From Branchiostoma lanceolatum (taxonomy: Eukaryota; Chordata; Leptocardii; Amphioxiformes; Branchiostomatidae): a stretch of DNA of 64,000 nt. The notes under the pieces were generated by a model. The model saw only the letters and a program-made list of their open reading frames with translations, was not told where the DNA came from and searched no databases. Location: assembly GCF_035083965.1 (NCBI RefSeq), contig NC_089737.1, positions 15,303,029 through 15,367,028 on the forward strand, written 5' to 3'. Made by a program: the position numbers and the translations under genes. Of this stretch, positions 11,147 to 23,900 are shown piece by piece (position 1 is the stretch's first letter; each line of letters starts with the position of its first letter).

Positions 11147-14100
11147 TTAGGGTGAAATCTCTGTGGTGGTTGGGGTAAGGGTGGTCGTGGCAGGTTCCAC
11201 AGATGGGGTGGTGGTCTCGGGAACTTTGGTGGGCCTGGGCATCTATAACGGAGAGATAGATTGCAACGTTAAAGATAGATTGCAACGTTAGACTAGTTTT
11301 AGCCTGCTGAGAAGTTAGTCCTCAACCAAAGAGTTGAATGTACAGTGACGTCTCTCTCTCTCTCTCTGTGTCTGTATATACATAATCTCTCAATATATAA
11401 TCATACCATTTGACTTATGTATGCAAGTTAAGATCATGTAAAGCGTTAAGCTTTGTACTTTTATCTATATGCTTCTAAACGCATAATCTAAACTTGAAAA
11501 CATGCAATAAGTTTTTTTTCGTGAACGTAAAGGCATCATTTCATGGCCATCCTCCCCTTTCAAACTCAACAAAAAGCTATCTATCTTTCTGCTTATCTCT
11601 ATGTATCTATATTTCTATGTATCGGAGTATCTGATTTAATAAAAAGGTCCCCCACCTTCTCGCAGCACTTGTTGAGGACCCTGCTGCACACCCTGCGGAT
11701 CGCTGGGCGGCGCATCCTGCGCACGAATGAGGCTGCCCTGGACTCGCAGGAGTCGCGGCTGGACCGGCCAAACCGCTTCCCTACCCGGCAACACCTCCGC
11801 ACGAACCTGCGCCCGGGCTTTCCGCGGCCTTGGAAGGGGGAAATAGAAATATGTTCGTGAATAATCAATTTCATCAGGTTGGACATCTAGCCTGGTCCCA
11901 GTCTCTAGGGTCGGCTTAAAGGTGTTTTACCAGGCCAGTCAGTTTCTGATGGCCTTTCTACCTCTGGCTGCCATCCTACTATCGCTATACCCTACTCCGC
12001 TGCCATCCTACTTTTCCGCCGACCCAAGAGTGCCGAGCTAATTAATCCAAGGCCGTAAACAACACCCCGAGCGGGCTAAGCTGTCTGGGCGGGTGAGGGT
12101 CACTCACAGTGCCGTAGAGATATCGGGGAGGCACCAAGGGTATGGATTCCAGGCTAGTTGGACATCATGATGACAATATTTAGGGTCGCATTGTTGTCGT
12201 CACATAGCTGTAGTGTGGAATACTTTCAGTCAGCATTGCCCTGAAAGTAGGCTGACGGTCAACGAAACGGTCACGTCGGCTGTTGATTGTTTATAGATCT
12301 TGGTCGTTAATAAAGGACCTTGTTATCCGTGGAAAGATGTTGTTTAAGGCAGCCAGTGGTGGCTAACTTCACCCCCTCACTTGAGGCTAAGAAGGGTCGG
12401 TCTCATGTAGGGAGGATGGGGCATATAGGAACTGCACTAAAGAAAGACGCAGATAGACTCAAGACAACATTAAGTCTTTGAAGTAACACTCTGAATTTCT
12501 AGGGAGAACCCTGTTGACAAGTACAGAGGTACTTGATCTTTTGTCAATTACCCGCCGATTTGGCAGGGAAAGGTAGAGAGATATTCAGCATCACGTGATA
12601 ATAAACATCCAATCACGTGACAAGAGAACTTCAAGATGAGATCTGACTTCACCGGTTTTATGTAAAGACCGGTTCATCTCGAAAACTCCCCATAGTAGCA
12701 AACTCTTTTGTTGTGTAAAGTTTTTAAATGTTTGTCGATAGGAAGATATTATTTGAGAAACAATGCATTCAGAAATAGCAAACGTCAGCCCTGGCCTGAG
12801 AAGCTTAAATGGGGATCATCAAAAATGGAAGGTGCCCTCTGGCAGGACATAGAAGAACTGCACTACAGGATTACGCACAGACAAGTCCAACCTTACTTTA
12901 TACCCGTGGGTTGGACCGCTGGCTGGAACTTTTTGACACTGATCCACCGATTTGGTTCCATGGATGGAGTTTCGTCTTCATATCTCCCATTTTCCCAAGC
13001 TTTAACCAATGAGAGGAGTGTTTTGGGGTTCAAAGATTTGTTGCTTACTCCGATGTAGTGAATTAAAGCTTCTTACGTTTTCCTGGAGCACGGGGAGAGA
13101 ATCCCTCCTCCTCCTCTTCCTCTTCATCTTCCTCCGCCTCCTCCACGACACTGTCGATGTCCATGTCGCTCAGCTCGTTCTCAAGCCTGCAGCGGGAAAA
13201 ATACATGTCAAAATGGAGACTTTCTCGTTACTAACCTCTTAAAAACCCTACTGGTGTATCAATGAGGGGGACTGTCTACATTAAAGAAAAACTAGTCTCA
13301 GTTTGGCTTTTTATAGATTAGATGGACAGAAAGACAGAGAGATCGCTAGAGAGAGACAGACAGACAGACAGAAAGACGGTGAGATAAATAGTTAGATAGC
13401 TAAATACTTGGATAGAGAGATAGACAGAGGCAGATAGATATTTTCATTAGATAGATGGATGGAGACAGCAATTGACAGATAGATACATGTAGATACTACT
13501 GGATAGATGCTAGCAGATACATGAAAACATCTCGTCTGCATATCAAAACAGCACCCATAAGGAATATAAATAATGTTATGATTGTCATGACTTACATGTT
13601 CAGTTCGTTTGTGTCCATCTCTTCGAAATCTTCCATGTCCTCTTCAGAGGAGGACGTGTCTACAGGGATGTTCTTCTCTACCTCTGTGCATGGAACAAGA
13701 AACACCGTCAAACTCTAAAGTTATAAATGTAGACTCAGCAAGTACCTCATGCAGGTTTAGATGAGAAAAACGCAACGGCGACAGTTGTAGCGTTGTTGAA
13801 CATTCATTATTTCTGGGAACTACTTTAGATTTGACTAGCTTTGGCTAGATTAGCGAACAAGTCTATCTTTATTTATCCTCTCATCTACAATATTCATGTA
13901 AGTGGCAGCCCGAAGACCTTAAAATACAGAAATATCAACCAACCGATCAATCAATAAATCAAACAAACATTAAGCTCTACGTGAAGCAATACTACTGGCA
14001 GTTATAGTATAGGGTACAATATGTGGAAAGTTATTGTTTCAAACAGTAGCTACATGTAATACCTACGCTATTCCATACAGAAGCAGCAAATAGTCTCTAC

Positions 14101-17100
14101 CAGACTAACCGCGTCGGAAATAGAGAGAACATTTGCCGGGGGACTTTGGCCATGGAGGATAACATTCCCATCCGCAGTCTAGGGTTGCAATATTGGACCC
14201 TATCTCCGTAGCCGACTCTCTTCCCTTCATACAATTGAGTCTATTTGGCCAATTTCTACTGTTTTCCCAGCGACCCGCGGAGACTGGTAGAGGCTAAGCA
14301 GCAGGACAGGAACTAAGCTATAGTTAGGAGTGTTGTACTTACTCTCGGCCATGTACTCCTCCGACTCCTCGCTGCTGACGTGCGACTCCTTGCTCATGAC
14401 CTCCTCTGACTCTCCGCTGGCGGGAACGCGGGGCGGCTGGGGGGCGACCGTCATGCCCTGTGGTAGAACAGAACATGGCAATCAGAGATACAGTCGGGGA
14501 CGTGTGGGGTCGTGTGGCGCAACGACAGAGCGTTCGACTCAGAACCAAGAGGTCCCGAGTTCGAAGCCCGTCATGTCACCGATTCTTGTGCCCTTGGGAA
14601 AGGCACTTAACACGACTTTCCTCACTCCACCCAAGTGTAAATGGGTACCTGACTTTGGTTGGGCAAGGTCGTATTGAGGTCACCTGGTGGCGCCGAATGT
14701 CAGCCGCCCAGACCCTTGCGACAGTTCCACAAAATGCAAGTGTAGATAAGATATTGTATATATTGTGTATTGTGTGATACCTGTAATACCCTGCATCAAT
14801 TCAGCGACCAATAAAAAACCAAGTCAAGCCTGGTCAGGTAACCACCTCCAGTCACAAGCCACATTAAAACTGTTCCAACAATTGTCACGTATCTTTTGCC
14901 AGAGAGGTAGCGCATTTTTATCTCAGATATGCACAGCTTTTCGTCTTATACTTGTGCGGATCCCTCATTTTTGAAATAACTTCCATGAACTTTTATACTA
15001 AGTTATAGTAAGGTCATACCATACAGGATATCTACAGAGCAACTTCTGTATCAAGAACATCGTGAGTTTGTAACATTGTAAGAAAAGAAGGCAAGATGTA
15101 GTGGACAACCCTAAGTCAACCGTACACACTTCTCATCTTCAAAAAGAGGCTGTAGCCGAACAGCTACCGTTTAGAACTTCATTCGAGCCCACCCCCAGAC
15201 TAGTTTCGCCTTGTGTGTCGATTTCTCAATGGTCAACAAAGCTCGACTTAGCACAAGTACAGTGTGTTCTGACTTATATAGGCCAGGTGCAAAGGGCTTA
15301 ACCAATCACAGTTCAACAAATATCGTATTGTAAGAAACGCAGACTCACGGTTCTCTTGACGCGCTGGCAGCACTTCCAGAACATCCTCTGACAGATGTTC
15401 TTGCCCCTGGCGGTACGGAGCGGGAGGGAGCCGATGTGCGACAGCGCCTTGTTGCGGCAGGTTCGCGGCTTGTTTGCGGCGTCCTTCCCAGCCTTACAAC
15501 AGTCAACCTTACGCACCAGGCGGGGCATCAGGGGGCGGACTGGGAAAAAAAACAGGCAAACCATATTAGTTAAAGTTAAAAGTTAAAGACCATTTCCGTT
15601 TCGGTGACCCTTGGGCCACACAATTTTGTGCAATCGCTACATCAGGGGGCTAGCCCACTGGTAATGATATACATACTGGCCGTTACTAGGTTAAGGGTGC
15701 ACAGGGGTACCAGGAATAGGAAGAGTAACTTCCAACAGCTGATTCCATCAACGTAAGCTTAAGATGCAGGTGTGCAAAATTCAAGATCATAAACAGACAA
15801 TGAAATAAGACATGTTAAGCGTGCATTCTCTACACGTAACCAGTGTATATATTTCGTCTTTGATACAAGGTTTTGCGATGTTGCTAAAGAGAGTGACTCA
15901 CGGGCATCTGTTTCAGACTCCTCCTCCTCCTCCTCTTCGGGTTCCTCGATGGCTTCATCATCCAGTTCGCTCATGTCCTCCATCTCCGAGTCGGAGAACT
16001 CGATCTCCTCCACCTCCTCCTCAAGCTCTTCCTCTTCTGGAAAGGGAAAGAAAAAAGTTTTTTTAAGAAGAAAGATTCATTCAAGTAGCTGCAGTTCTGA
16101 TGGACGCTGCTAGGCTGAAAATTGAACTAGTCTTTTTTTCGTTTTCTTTCGTTTCAACATAGCAAACGAACCGCTTCCTATATGAATATCGTCGTAAGTA
16201 AAGTATGTCTGTATAACAGCTTAGATGGGGGTTAAGTATGTAAGTGTAGAGACAGCCATTATTTCACAATTTTGTAGCCAGTGAGTGCTGTGATCTTCCT
16301 ACAATCTTTGCTCTATACTTTGATAATTCATGACTCCTCAGTATGGTACTAGTAGTGATCGGTAATCTGTAAAACAAACCTGAGGTGATGTCTGGGATCT
16401 GAGCCTTAATCGGTGCCATGTCGATGACAGGATCTTTCTCGAAACCCTGGAAAAAGCAACAACATTGGTTAAGTCTTCTTCAACCCAGAAGATATCACAA
16501 AATTTCCTATTCTGTTTTAGATTACACTGAGAGCGCTGGAAAGTCAAGTTACGGGCCGGTTTCTAGGGATGTTGTAGACATCACAGTTTCTTCTTTAAGC
16601 TTACAGAACTAACGGGCTTTACTTTACTGACCTCCTCCATCCTGTGCTCCAGCCAGTCCCAGTACTCCTCCATGTAATCAGACAGCAGAGGGGTGAAGTC
16701 CTTGGAGTGGACCTGAGTCGTATAAAACGACAAAACTTGAGTCAGTTTGCCTGTTTTTCATAATAATTGATGTTGGGTTGAAGTGGTTGCTTGTCATTGA
16801 TGTGAATCGACAGAGATACAAAGATCATGAGCCCTTCATTCAAACAGTCAACGGTGCATGTCCTCGACGACAGGTTTAGTTTCATAAGATCATCCTTAAG
16901 TAAACGAGGATCATCAAAGATGTATGCTAATATTTTTTGGTTAAAACCCTTCTCACACCTTCGGTGTATGTGTGTAGCGCAGTGTCCATCTCTGTTTCCA
17001 TACCACTTTTAGTTTAGCCACGTGGTGGTAAAAGCACTACAACATGGGGCTCTTTGCTTACCTTTGCTGACAAAGATTCTAAGGGCCTTGGCTACAAGGG

Positions 17101-17872
17101 AATGAACAATACGGGCTATGGTCTACTGGTAACAATACTACAGGGTTCTGAATGGAGTTTGAACTGTAAACGCCAACACAATAAATTGGACTTACCCAAA
17201 TTTTTGACTGATCAGCTACAGTCTTTGTCAAGGAGTGAACAATCCACTGCTTCTGTGACGTCACGTTATGCAGATGAGACACAGATGAGACTCCTTGACA
17301 AAGACTAGCTGATCAGTCGACAATTTGGGTAAGTCCAATTTATTGTGTTGGCGTCTACAGTTTTAACTCCATTCGGAATTACTTCTACCAACACAGATGA
17401 ACTTTCAAGTGAATACTACAGGGTGAATGTTCTCACCTCTTCGTTGAAGTCGACCTTCTCCTGTGCGAAGCACTGGTACTTCTCGCTGATGTCCATCCGG
17501 CAGCAGGGGTGGGCGGGCTGGGCAGGGAACTTAGGGTCCATGCTGCAGTACCGGTCCACCCGCTGGCGGCTCTGCTCAGCGATGCAGTTCTGCATCTTCT
17601 CCTCCTCCTCGATCTGACAGCACTCCACCATTTTCTGTTGGGGTAAAACGTTTTTGTTAAAGTTCTTACTTACGTATTAGAGAGAGGAGAAGCCCATTTC
17701 AAATACCATGGCCAGGATTGTAAAAATAGACATCTTAAGTTGCAAGAACTCCAGCAGTTGTGAACCATTGCTTTGGTAATGGTGTTCACTCTATGGAGCT
17801 TCATATCATCTTTAAGTAATTGAATCTTTAGCTCTTGTTCGATACATCTCCTACAATTCTCAAGACATCGCC

Positions 17873-17926
<54 letters not shown>

Positions 17927-20900
17927 CAGAGAGAGAATAAGAGAAAGAAAGGGGCAGGATAAGAAAGCGAACGGTCCCCCCTTGGAGGGGATGATACTGT
18001 AGCATTATAACGATGCCTCTTCAAAAAAATCTTTCAATCTGACCAAACAGATGGCACATTTTTGTGTCTAATTTCTCCAGGGGTTCTGAAGGTCAATCAG
18101 GTCCTACAGGCCGTAGTAGAGCTTCTCAAGGTCAGACGCAAAACTCAATTTTTTTGGGGGGTCTTATCCTTTGTTTAAAGTTGCTCCCATAGTCCCGAAA
18201 AATTGACGTCACAGTTGAACGTACCATTTTCTGCTGCACCCTCTGGTACCAGTTGTAGAAGACTCCGAACTGGCTCGGCACGTCCTCCTTGGAGATGACT
18301 TGCCACTTCTTCGCCATGTCGCAGTAGCGGCCGAGCTGCGTGGGGAGACAAATGGCATCTTTATCTTGCCTAGTGTATATCAACAGTCACGGCGTAGTCC
18401 ACACACTCTTGTATTCGGTAGATTAGCCTTATGGAACTGTAGTTTTGTACCAGTAGATGCCGTACTTGTGCAATAAAGATGACTAAGATGGCCCATTTTC
18501 TGTTCTTACTTCCAAAACTTCCTATCCAATGTACTTGTTTGTAGTAGCTACGTTTTGAGGTGAAGATTTCTTAAAAGCTTATCTTTTGACAAAAATGAAA
18601 TGAAATAAAGATTTACCCTTTCGGGTGCGATGGCGATGGCGCGGTTTCTCCACGGGTTCTCAAGGTCGATCAGGTCCTGCAGGGAGTCGTAGAACTTCTC
18701 AAGGTCAGGGGTGAAGTCTGTCTCATGAACTTCCTCGTCGTACCAGTATCTGTTGATACAACACGTTGCATTAGATCATTGAAAAACACCAAGTCAATAT
18801 ATACATGTACAGCTTTCATTGCATTTGACATATTTGTCAGCGCAAAATGAGGTCGGGCATTTTGAAACATCGGATGAAACTAGAGAGCCCAACGTTATGT
18901 CACTTTATTTCGAAAACAAGATGTACCTACCACCCAATATGTGACCAAAGAAATACAGCTTTCACTTAATATTATGGTTTAGAGTCTACATGTCGAGAAA
19001 CTACTAGCCTCTACCAGGCTCCACAGGTCGCTGGAAAAATGGTTACTGTAGAAATTGGCCAAATAGACGAATAACATGTCACAGGAGTCGGTCCGCCAAA
19101 GACGTTACAGTTTGCGTCTATTTTGGCGAATTTCTACTTTTTTTCCAGCGACCTGTGGAGCCTGGAAGAGGCTAGGAAATTAACATTAACCTGACCAAAA
19201 AATGCAAAACAACATACCTCTCCTGGTCGAAGCACTCGGCGCGGCGCCCCTCCTCCTCCTGACAGCAGGGATGGCTCAGCCCGAACCTGCCGTGGGTGGT
19301 AAGGTCCTCCCGGGAGCACAGGGCGTCCATGTCTGTCTTCTGCTGGGACCTACGGGGGAGGAATGATGTACAAAATGATGACCAGGACAAACTAGCTTTA
19401 AGGTGTGACAACAAGCAAGACTTGGTACTTTTAGTCAGACCATGAAGGAATAAGGAGTAGTCATCACTACATTGTGTCTAAATGCTCCAGAGGCCAAAAC
19501 ACATATACTGAAATTGTAAACGCCACTGACACTGAAAAGATGTAGTGGATGCTACCTGAAAGGTCTGAAACAATATCATATACAGTTGATTAAGTAAATA
19601 TTTTGGTGTATATTATCATAGTGTGTATAAGAATTTACCTGAAGCAGTCTTCCTGCTCCTCGCCTTCCACGGAGCAACACCTGGAGATTCCCTCCTTACG
19701 ATCCTGGAGCACCTGTAGTGCGCAGGTAAAACTTAGTGTATTCTGAAACACTGACTCAATATGTTGCTAATGAAACTTGAGGAAAATGTTAAGTCAGCTA
19801 AGAAATTTGTTACAACCTTAACCCATTTCTTAGTGCACGCTACACTAGCATGAAGTAAACAAATACGTTGGAAAATGTGCATGAACTTTGACATCTTAAC
19901 TTACCTCTTTGTACTCCTCGTCGAACATGTGCTTCTCGTGTTGGTGTCCGAACATTGTGGGCTTCTGGGAGAGAAGAAACGAATGAATGAATGAATGAAT
20001 GAATGAATGAATGAGTAGATGAATGAATGATTACATAGATAAACAAATCTGTTTCTGTATAGCCGATGTAACCGCCATTCGGCTTAACGCACCAGCTTGA
20101 ATCGATGATTTAATTAATGCATACATACACAAAAGAAACGAATTGAATAAATAAATGAATGTATGAATGAATGAATTGACCCTGACCTTATCAAACCTGT
20201 GCTGCTCGTGCTTGTGCCCCAGCAGTGCTGGCTTGGGCTCCTCCGCGCTGCGCTGCGTGCGTCTCATGGCCACTCCCTCACGTGCCTTGTGGGCTGGGGA
20301 AAAATTATGTCAAATGAATGACTGAATGAATGACTGAATGATTGAATGAATACTTAAATAAATGAATGAACAGCTACGCAAGATTTCACATGCAAGGCGT
20401 TAGTATTAGTCTGATTCCTCATATTTTAATCATTTCATCAAGTTATCTAGCTTATGAAAGAAAAGGCTAAATAATCAAGCTAATGGAAATACGACTACGA
20501 CTAGGACTAGTGGGAGAAAATTTAGATACCCTAAGGGCCTTCCCCTATTGTGATAACTGAATCAGTTCGAAATAGCTCAAACCTCAACATAGTTAATGAG
20601 ACTGCCCAGTTGAATGTATATAGATGACTCAAAAGTGGCTATGACCCAATCTTACCGAGCTGCTTGACTCCCTCGGCATACCGGTTGCCGCGCTCCTTGT
20701 TTGGCATATCGGGTCTCCTGTGCATGGGGTGGTTGGGACGGTTACGGCGTTCTTCCATGCCAGGACCAGGTTTGCGCATGTGCGGACGGGGGCCGGGGCG
20801 GTCTTTCCCTTCCATGCCAGGTTTGCGCATGTGCGGACGTGGTCCGACGCGGCCTTCCTCCTCCTCCATGCCTGGGCGTGGTTTGCGCATGTGCGGGCGG

Positions 20901-23900
20901 GGGCCGCGGTGCTCCTCTCCCCTCATGCCGGGACGGGGTCTGCGCATGGGCGGGCGGGGGCGCTGTCCAGTCGGGCGCTGCACTCCCTCCATGAGTTGGC
21001 AGAGGGCGCTGATGCCCTCGGTGTCGGTCTGCCGGGGGGCGATGAAGGTCTCATTCCTGTGTTAGGCTGTTCAATTGGAATCAACGATGAAATACGCAAC
21101 TTTATGACTAAAAATCTAGAAAACAAAAAAAAATTATGGAGTCGTTTTACTTTCTGTTGGAAGCACACGTATTCGTCGTGAAATAAAAAAAGATTCACCC
21201 AAAACTAACCGTGACAATGATATTTATCGCATTTCAAACTGCAAGTACCCACTATCCGCACGAGGCCGCTGTTGTACCTCCAGCGCCGACCGCAGCACTC
21301 CTAGAAACATGAGTATCGCTCGTATCCTATCGCTCGGATGACGAAACTTTCCTACCCAATCCTGACAGTTATAAACAAGCTTTCATCTAAAATTCTTCTT
21401 ATATCAGATCAGGCCGATAAAAGGCAATATATGATCCACCTAAACACACGCCTCTTATGCCCGGTTATTGGTTTTGGACGGATTCTTTGGGAGGGTACAC
21501 GCGGATTAATACAGGAGTGAGACCTTAATAACCATCGATTATTAATATGGTTTGTCAATCGAAGGAATACTTGTCTCCCGATAATCTCTGAAAGTTTTTC
21601 TGCTTTGCGTCACTCCGTTGCTAAGCAACAGCGCAATGAACATGCCTCCCTTTCGGCCTTGGCAGCGCCACCTACCAGATTAGTCCAGAAGTCCAATAGG
21701 TGTAACCACAGGATATAGAGTTTGACCATCCTCGGCCCTTATGACGCACCGGAACTTGATATTTGATCCATTTTCGGTGATTTTGTCAGAGGAACGTGCT
21801 CGGCACATATTGTGTTCATTTATCTCAACCAACTACGAAGAAAAGGCCTTTTCGACGACATGAAGAAGAGGAGGAAGGAGAAGGGCATTAATAGAGGGCA
21901 ATTTGGACACAGAAGTCAGCCTGGCAAAGAGCAGACCAGTTCAGATGAAGATACCAGTTCAAAAGAAGATGGCAGCAACGTCGAAGAGATTTGTCGTCAC
22001 AGGAGCGACATTTGGAGCTTGGCGACAGGCCAGGCCGGTGCCAATCCTTCACCAGGTAGGCTGCGTCCCTTACCCGCCGAGCCGACTGAAATTGCAAACT
22101 TAGTAGAGGTTGAGAACGAGGAGATCGAACGCTGCGTTCGAGGGCAAAGATTGTTTTTCGTGCCCCTCTTACTCAAATTGATTAATGACTTCCTGACGTA
22201 CCATTCCCTTGAGAATCCTAAATGCAGCCCTCGGTGCACCATGCCGACCTCTGGCGAGACACAGCGCGGGTTTGTGTCAGAAGAAAGCCTGGAGTGTATC
22301 AGGTGCGGGTTCGTGTTCGGCCCAGTAAAGTTATATGAAGAGAGTGAGCGTCTTCCTGGCAAGGAGAGGGGACCACGGCCAGCGAAAACGAATGTCCAGT
22401 TTGGTGTGGGTCTCACCAAGATCGGCATTGGCGTAACGGGAGCCAAGACCCTTTTCAGCGCTATGGATATATGTACGCCGAGTATGTCCAACATGCATAA
22501 CACGGTGACTGGGGTCTGCGACAGCATGGAGAAGATTCTGGAGTCTTCTCTAGATGACAACAGAGGAAAGGTGCGCCAGGCACTGAAACTCCGCGGTAGA
22601 GAGGTTGTAGAGGGAGAGCCGTTACCGATCGATGGAATAGCCGATGGCGCCTACAACAACCCGTCTTACCGCGGTGTGTCTCAAAGGGCGACACAGGCCT
22701 CGCTACCTCTCTATGAGACGGAAACACCCGCGCAACTGTTGGTGGGGTTCCAGTTTGTCAATCAACTGTGCAAGAAAGGAGAAATGCTGAGGGCACGCGG
22801 TGAGGAAAACCCTTGCCCAGGGCACGAAGGTGATTGCTCTGTCACTTTTGACCCTAACCAACCCATAGGAAATGCCGAGAAAACCATGGGCGAAAGGGTT
22901 GCGTTGGACTTGCTCCGCGGTCCAAATCCGCTAGCACTCTCTGGTCTTACCACCGACAACGACGGCAAGACAATTGACGGCGTCCAAAAGACCTATGACA
23001 CCATGAAGGCTAAATACCAAGCCCTTCAGAGCATGAAGAAGGCGAACGAACACTCCGGCGACGCCGTGCCATCCACGTCGTCAACCCAGGATGAGGTCCC
23101 GGGCCAAGTCGAGGGCAAAGGAGAACCCGACGTAATCGGCGGGTATCACATCTGGAAGGAGGGCGTTACTGTACGCAAGGAAGACTGTGTTGTCCACGTT
23201 TCACGTGGGCAGCGCAGGACCGTCTTCAAGCTGCGACTGAGCGCTCAACTCATTCTCGGAAAGCCGCTACCTTCGACGTGTAAGAAGAATCCGTCCCAGG
23301 CCCAGAAGATTCGTTTCTGCCACATCCTTAGCCACGCGTTGTCCCGACGTTGCGAGACGGAGCTAGAAGTGGCAAGGGCACACTTTCCAGTGGATGATGA
23401 AAAGTTCATAAATGCGGTCACAGCTGCCAAGAACAACATTTTGGACTGTTTCAGTGGAAACCACACCAAGTGCAAAGGCGTGTCGTTCGCCTGTAAGGCT
23501 AGAGCTAACGACAACGGGAGGTACAAGCCATACCACCTACCATGGAAACAGGACCTGTGCATGGGAGAAGGGGACAGGGAAGAGCTGATGACGTCTATTG
23601 AATACAAGTTATCACCTGAGATGATCAAGCGCCAACGCAACCTCCGATCAACCAACATTTGCGAGGCCCATCATCTGCGCACACTCAAGTCGGTTCCCAA
23701 AGCAAGAACACTCAAACGGAATGCGGCGGGTAAGGCAGCAAGTGCCGCCCATTCCGCGGCCGTAGGTGGAATGGGCGAATCTATCGCCAAGATATCAAAG
23801 CGTCTTGGTTGCGCCTTGCAACGAGGAGGCCCAGGAGCTCGGTTCCTGTCCCGGGCAGACAGCAAGGCGAGAGCAGACAAGATTCGACAGAGGGGAAAGG

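Noticed and set aside
21338..21520. Sixty-codon frame in each terminal repeat
   Set aside because: Present only because the repeats are copies; no start context or domain.
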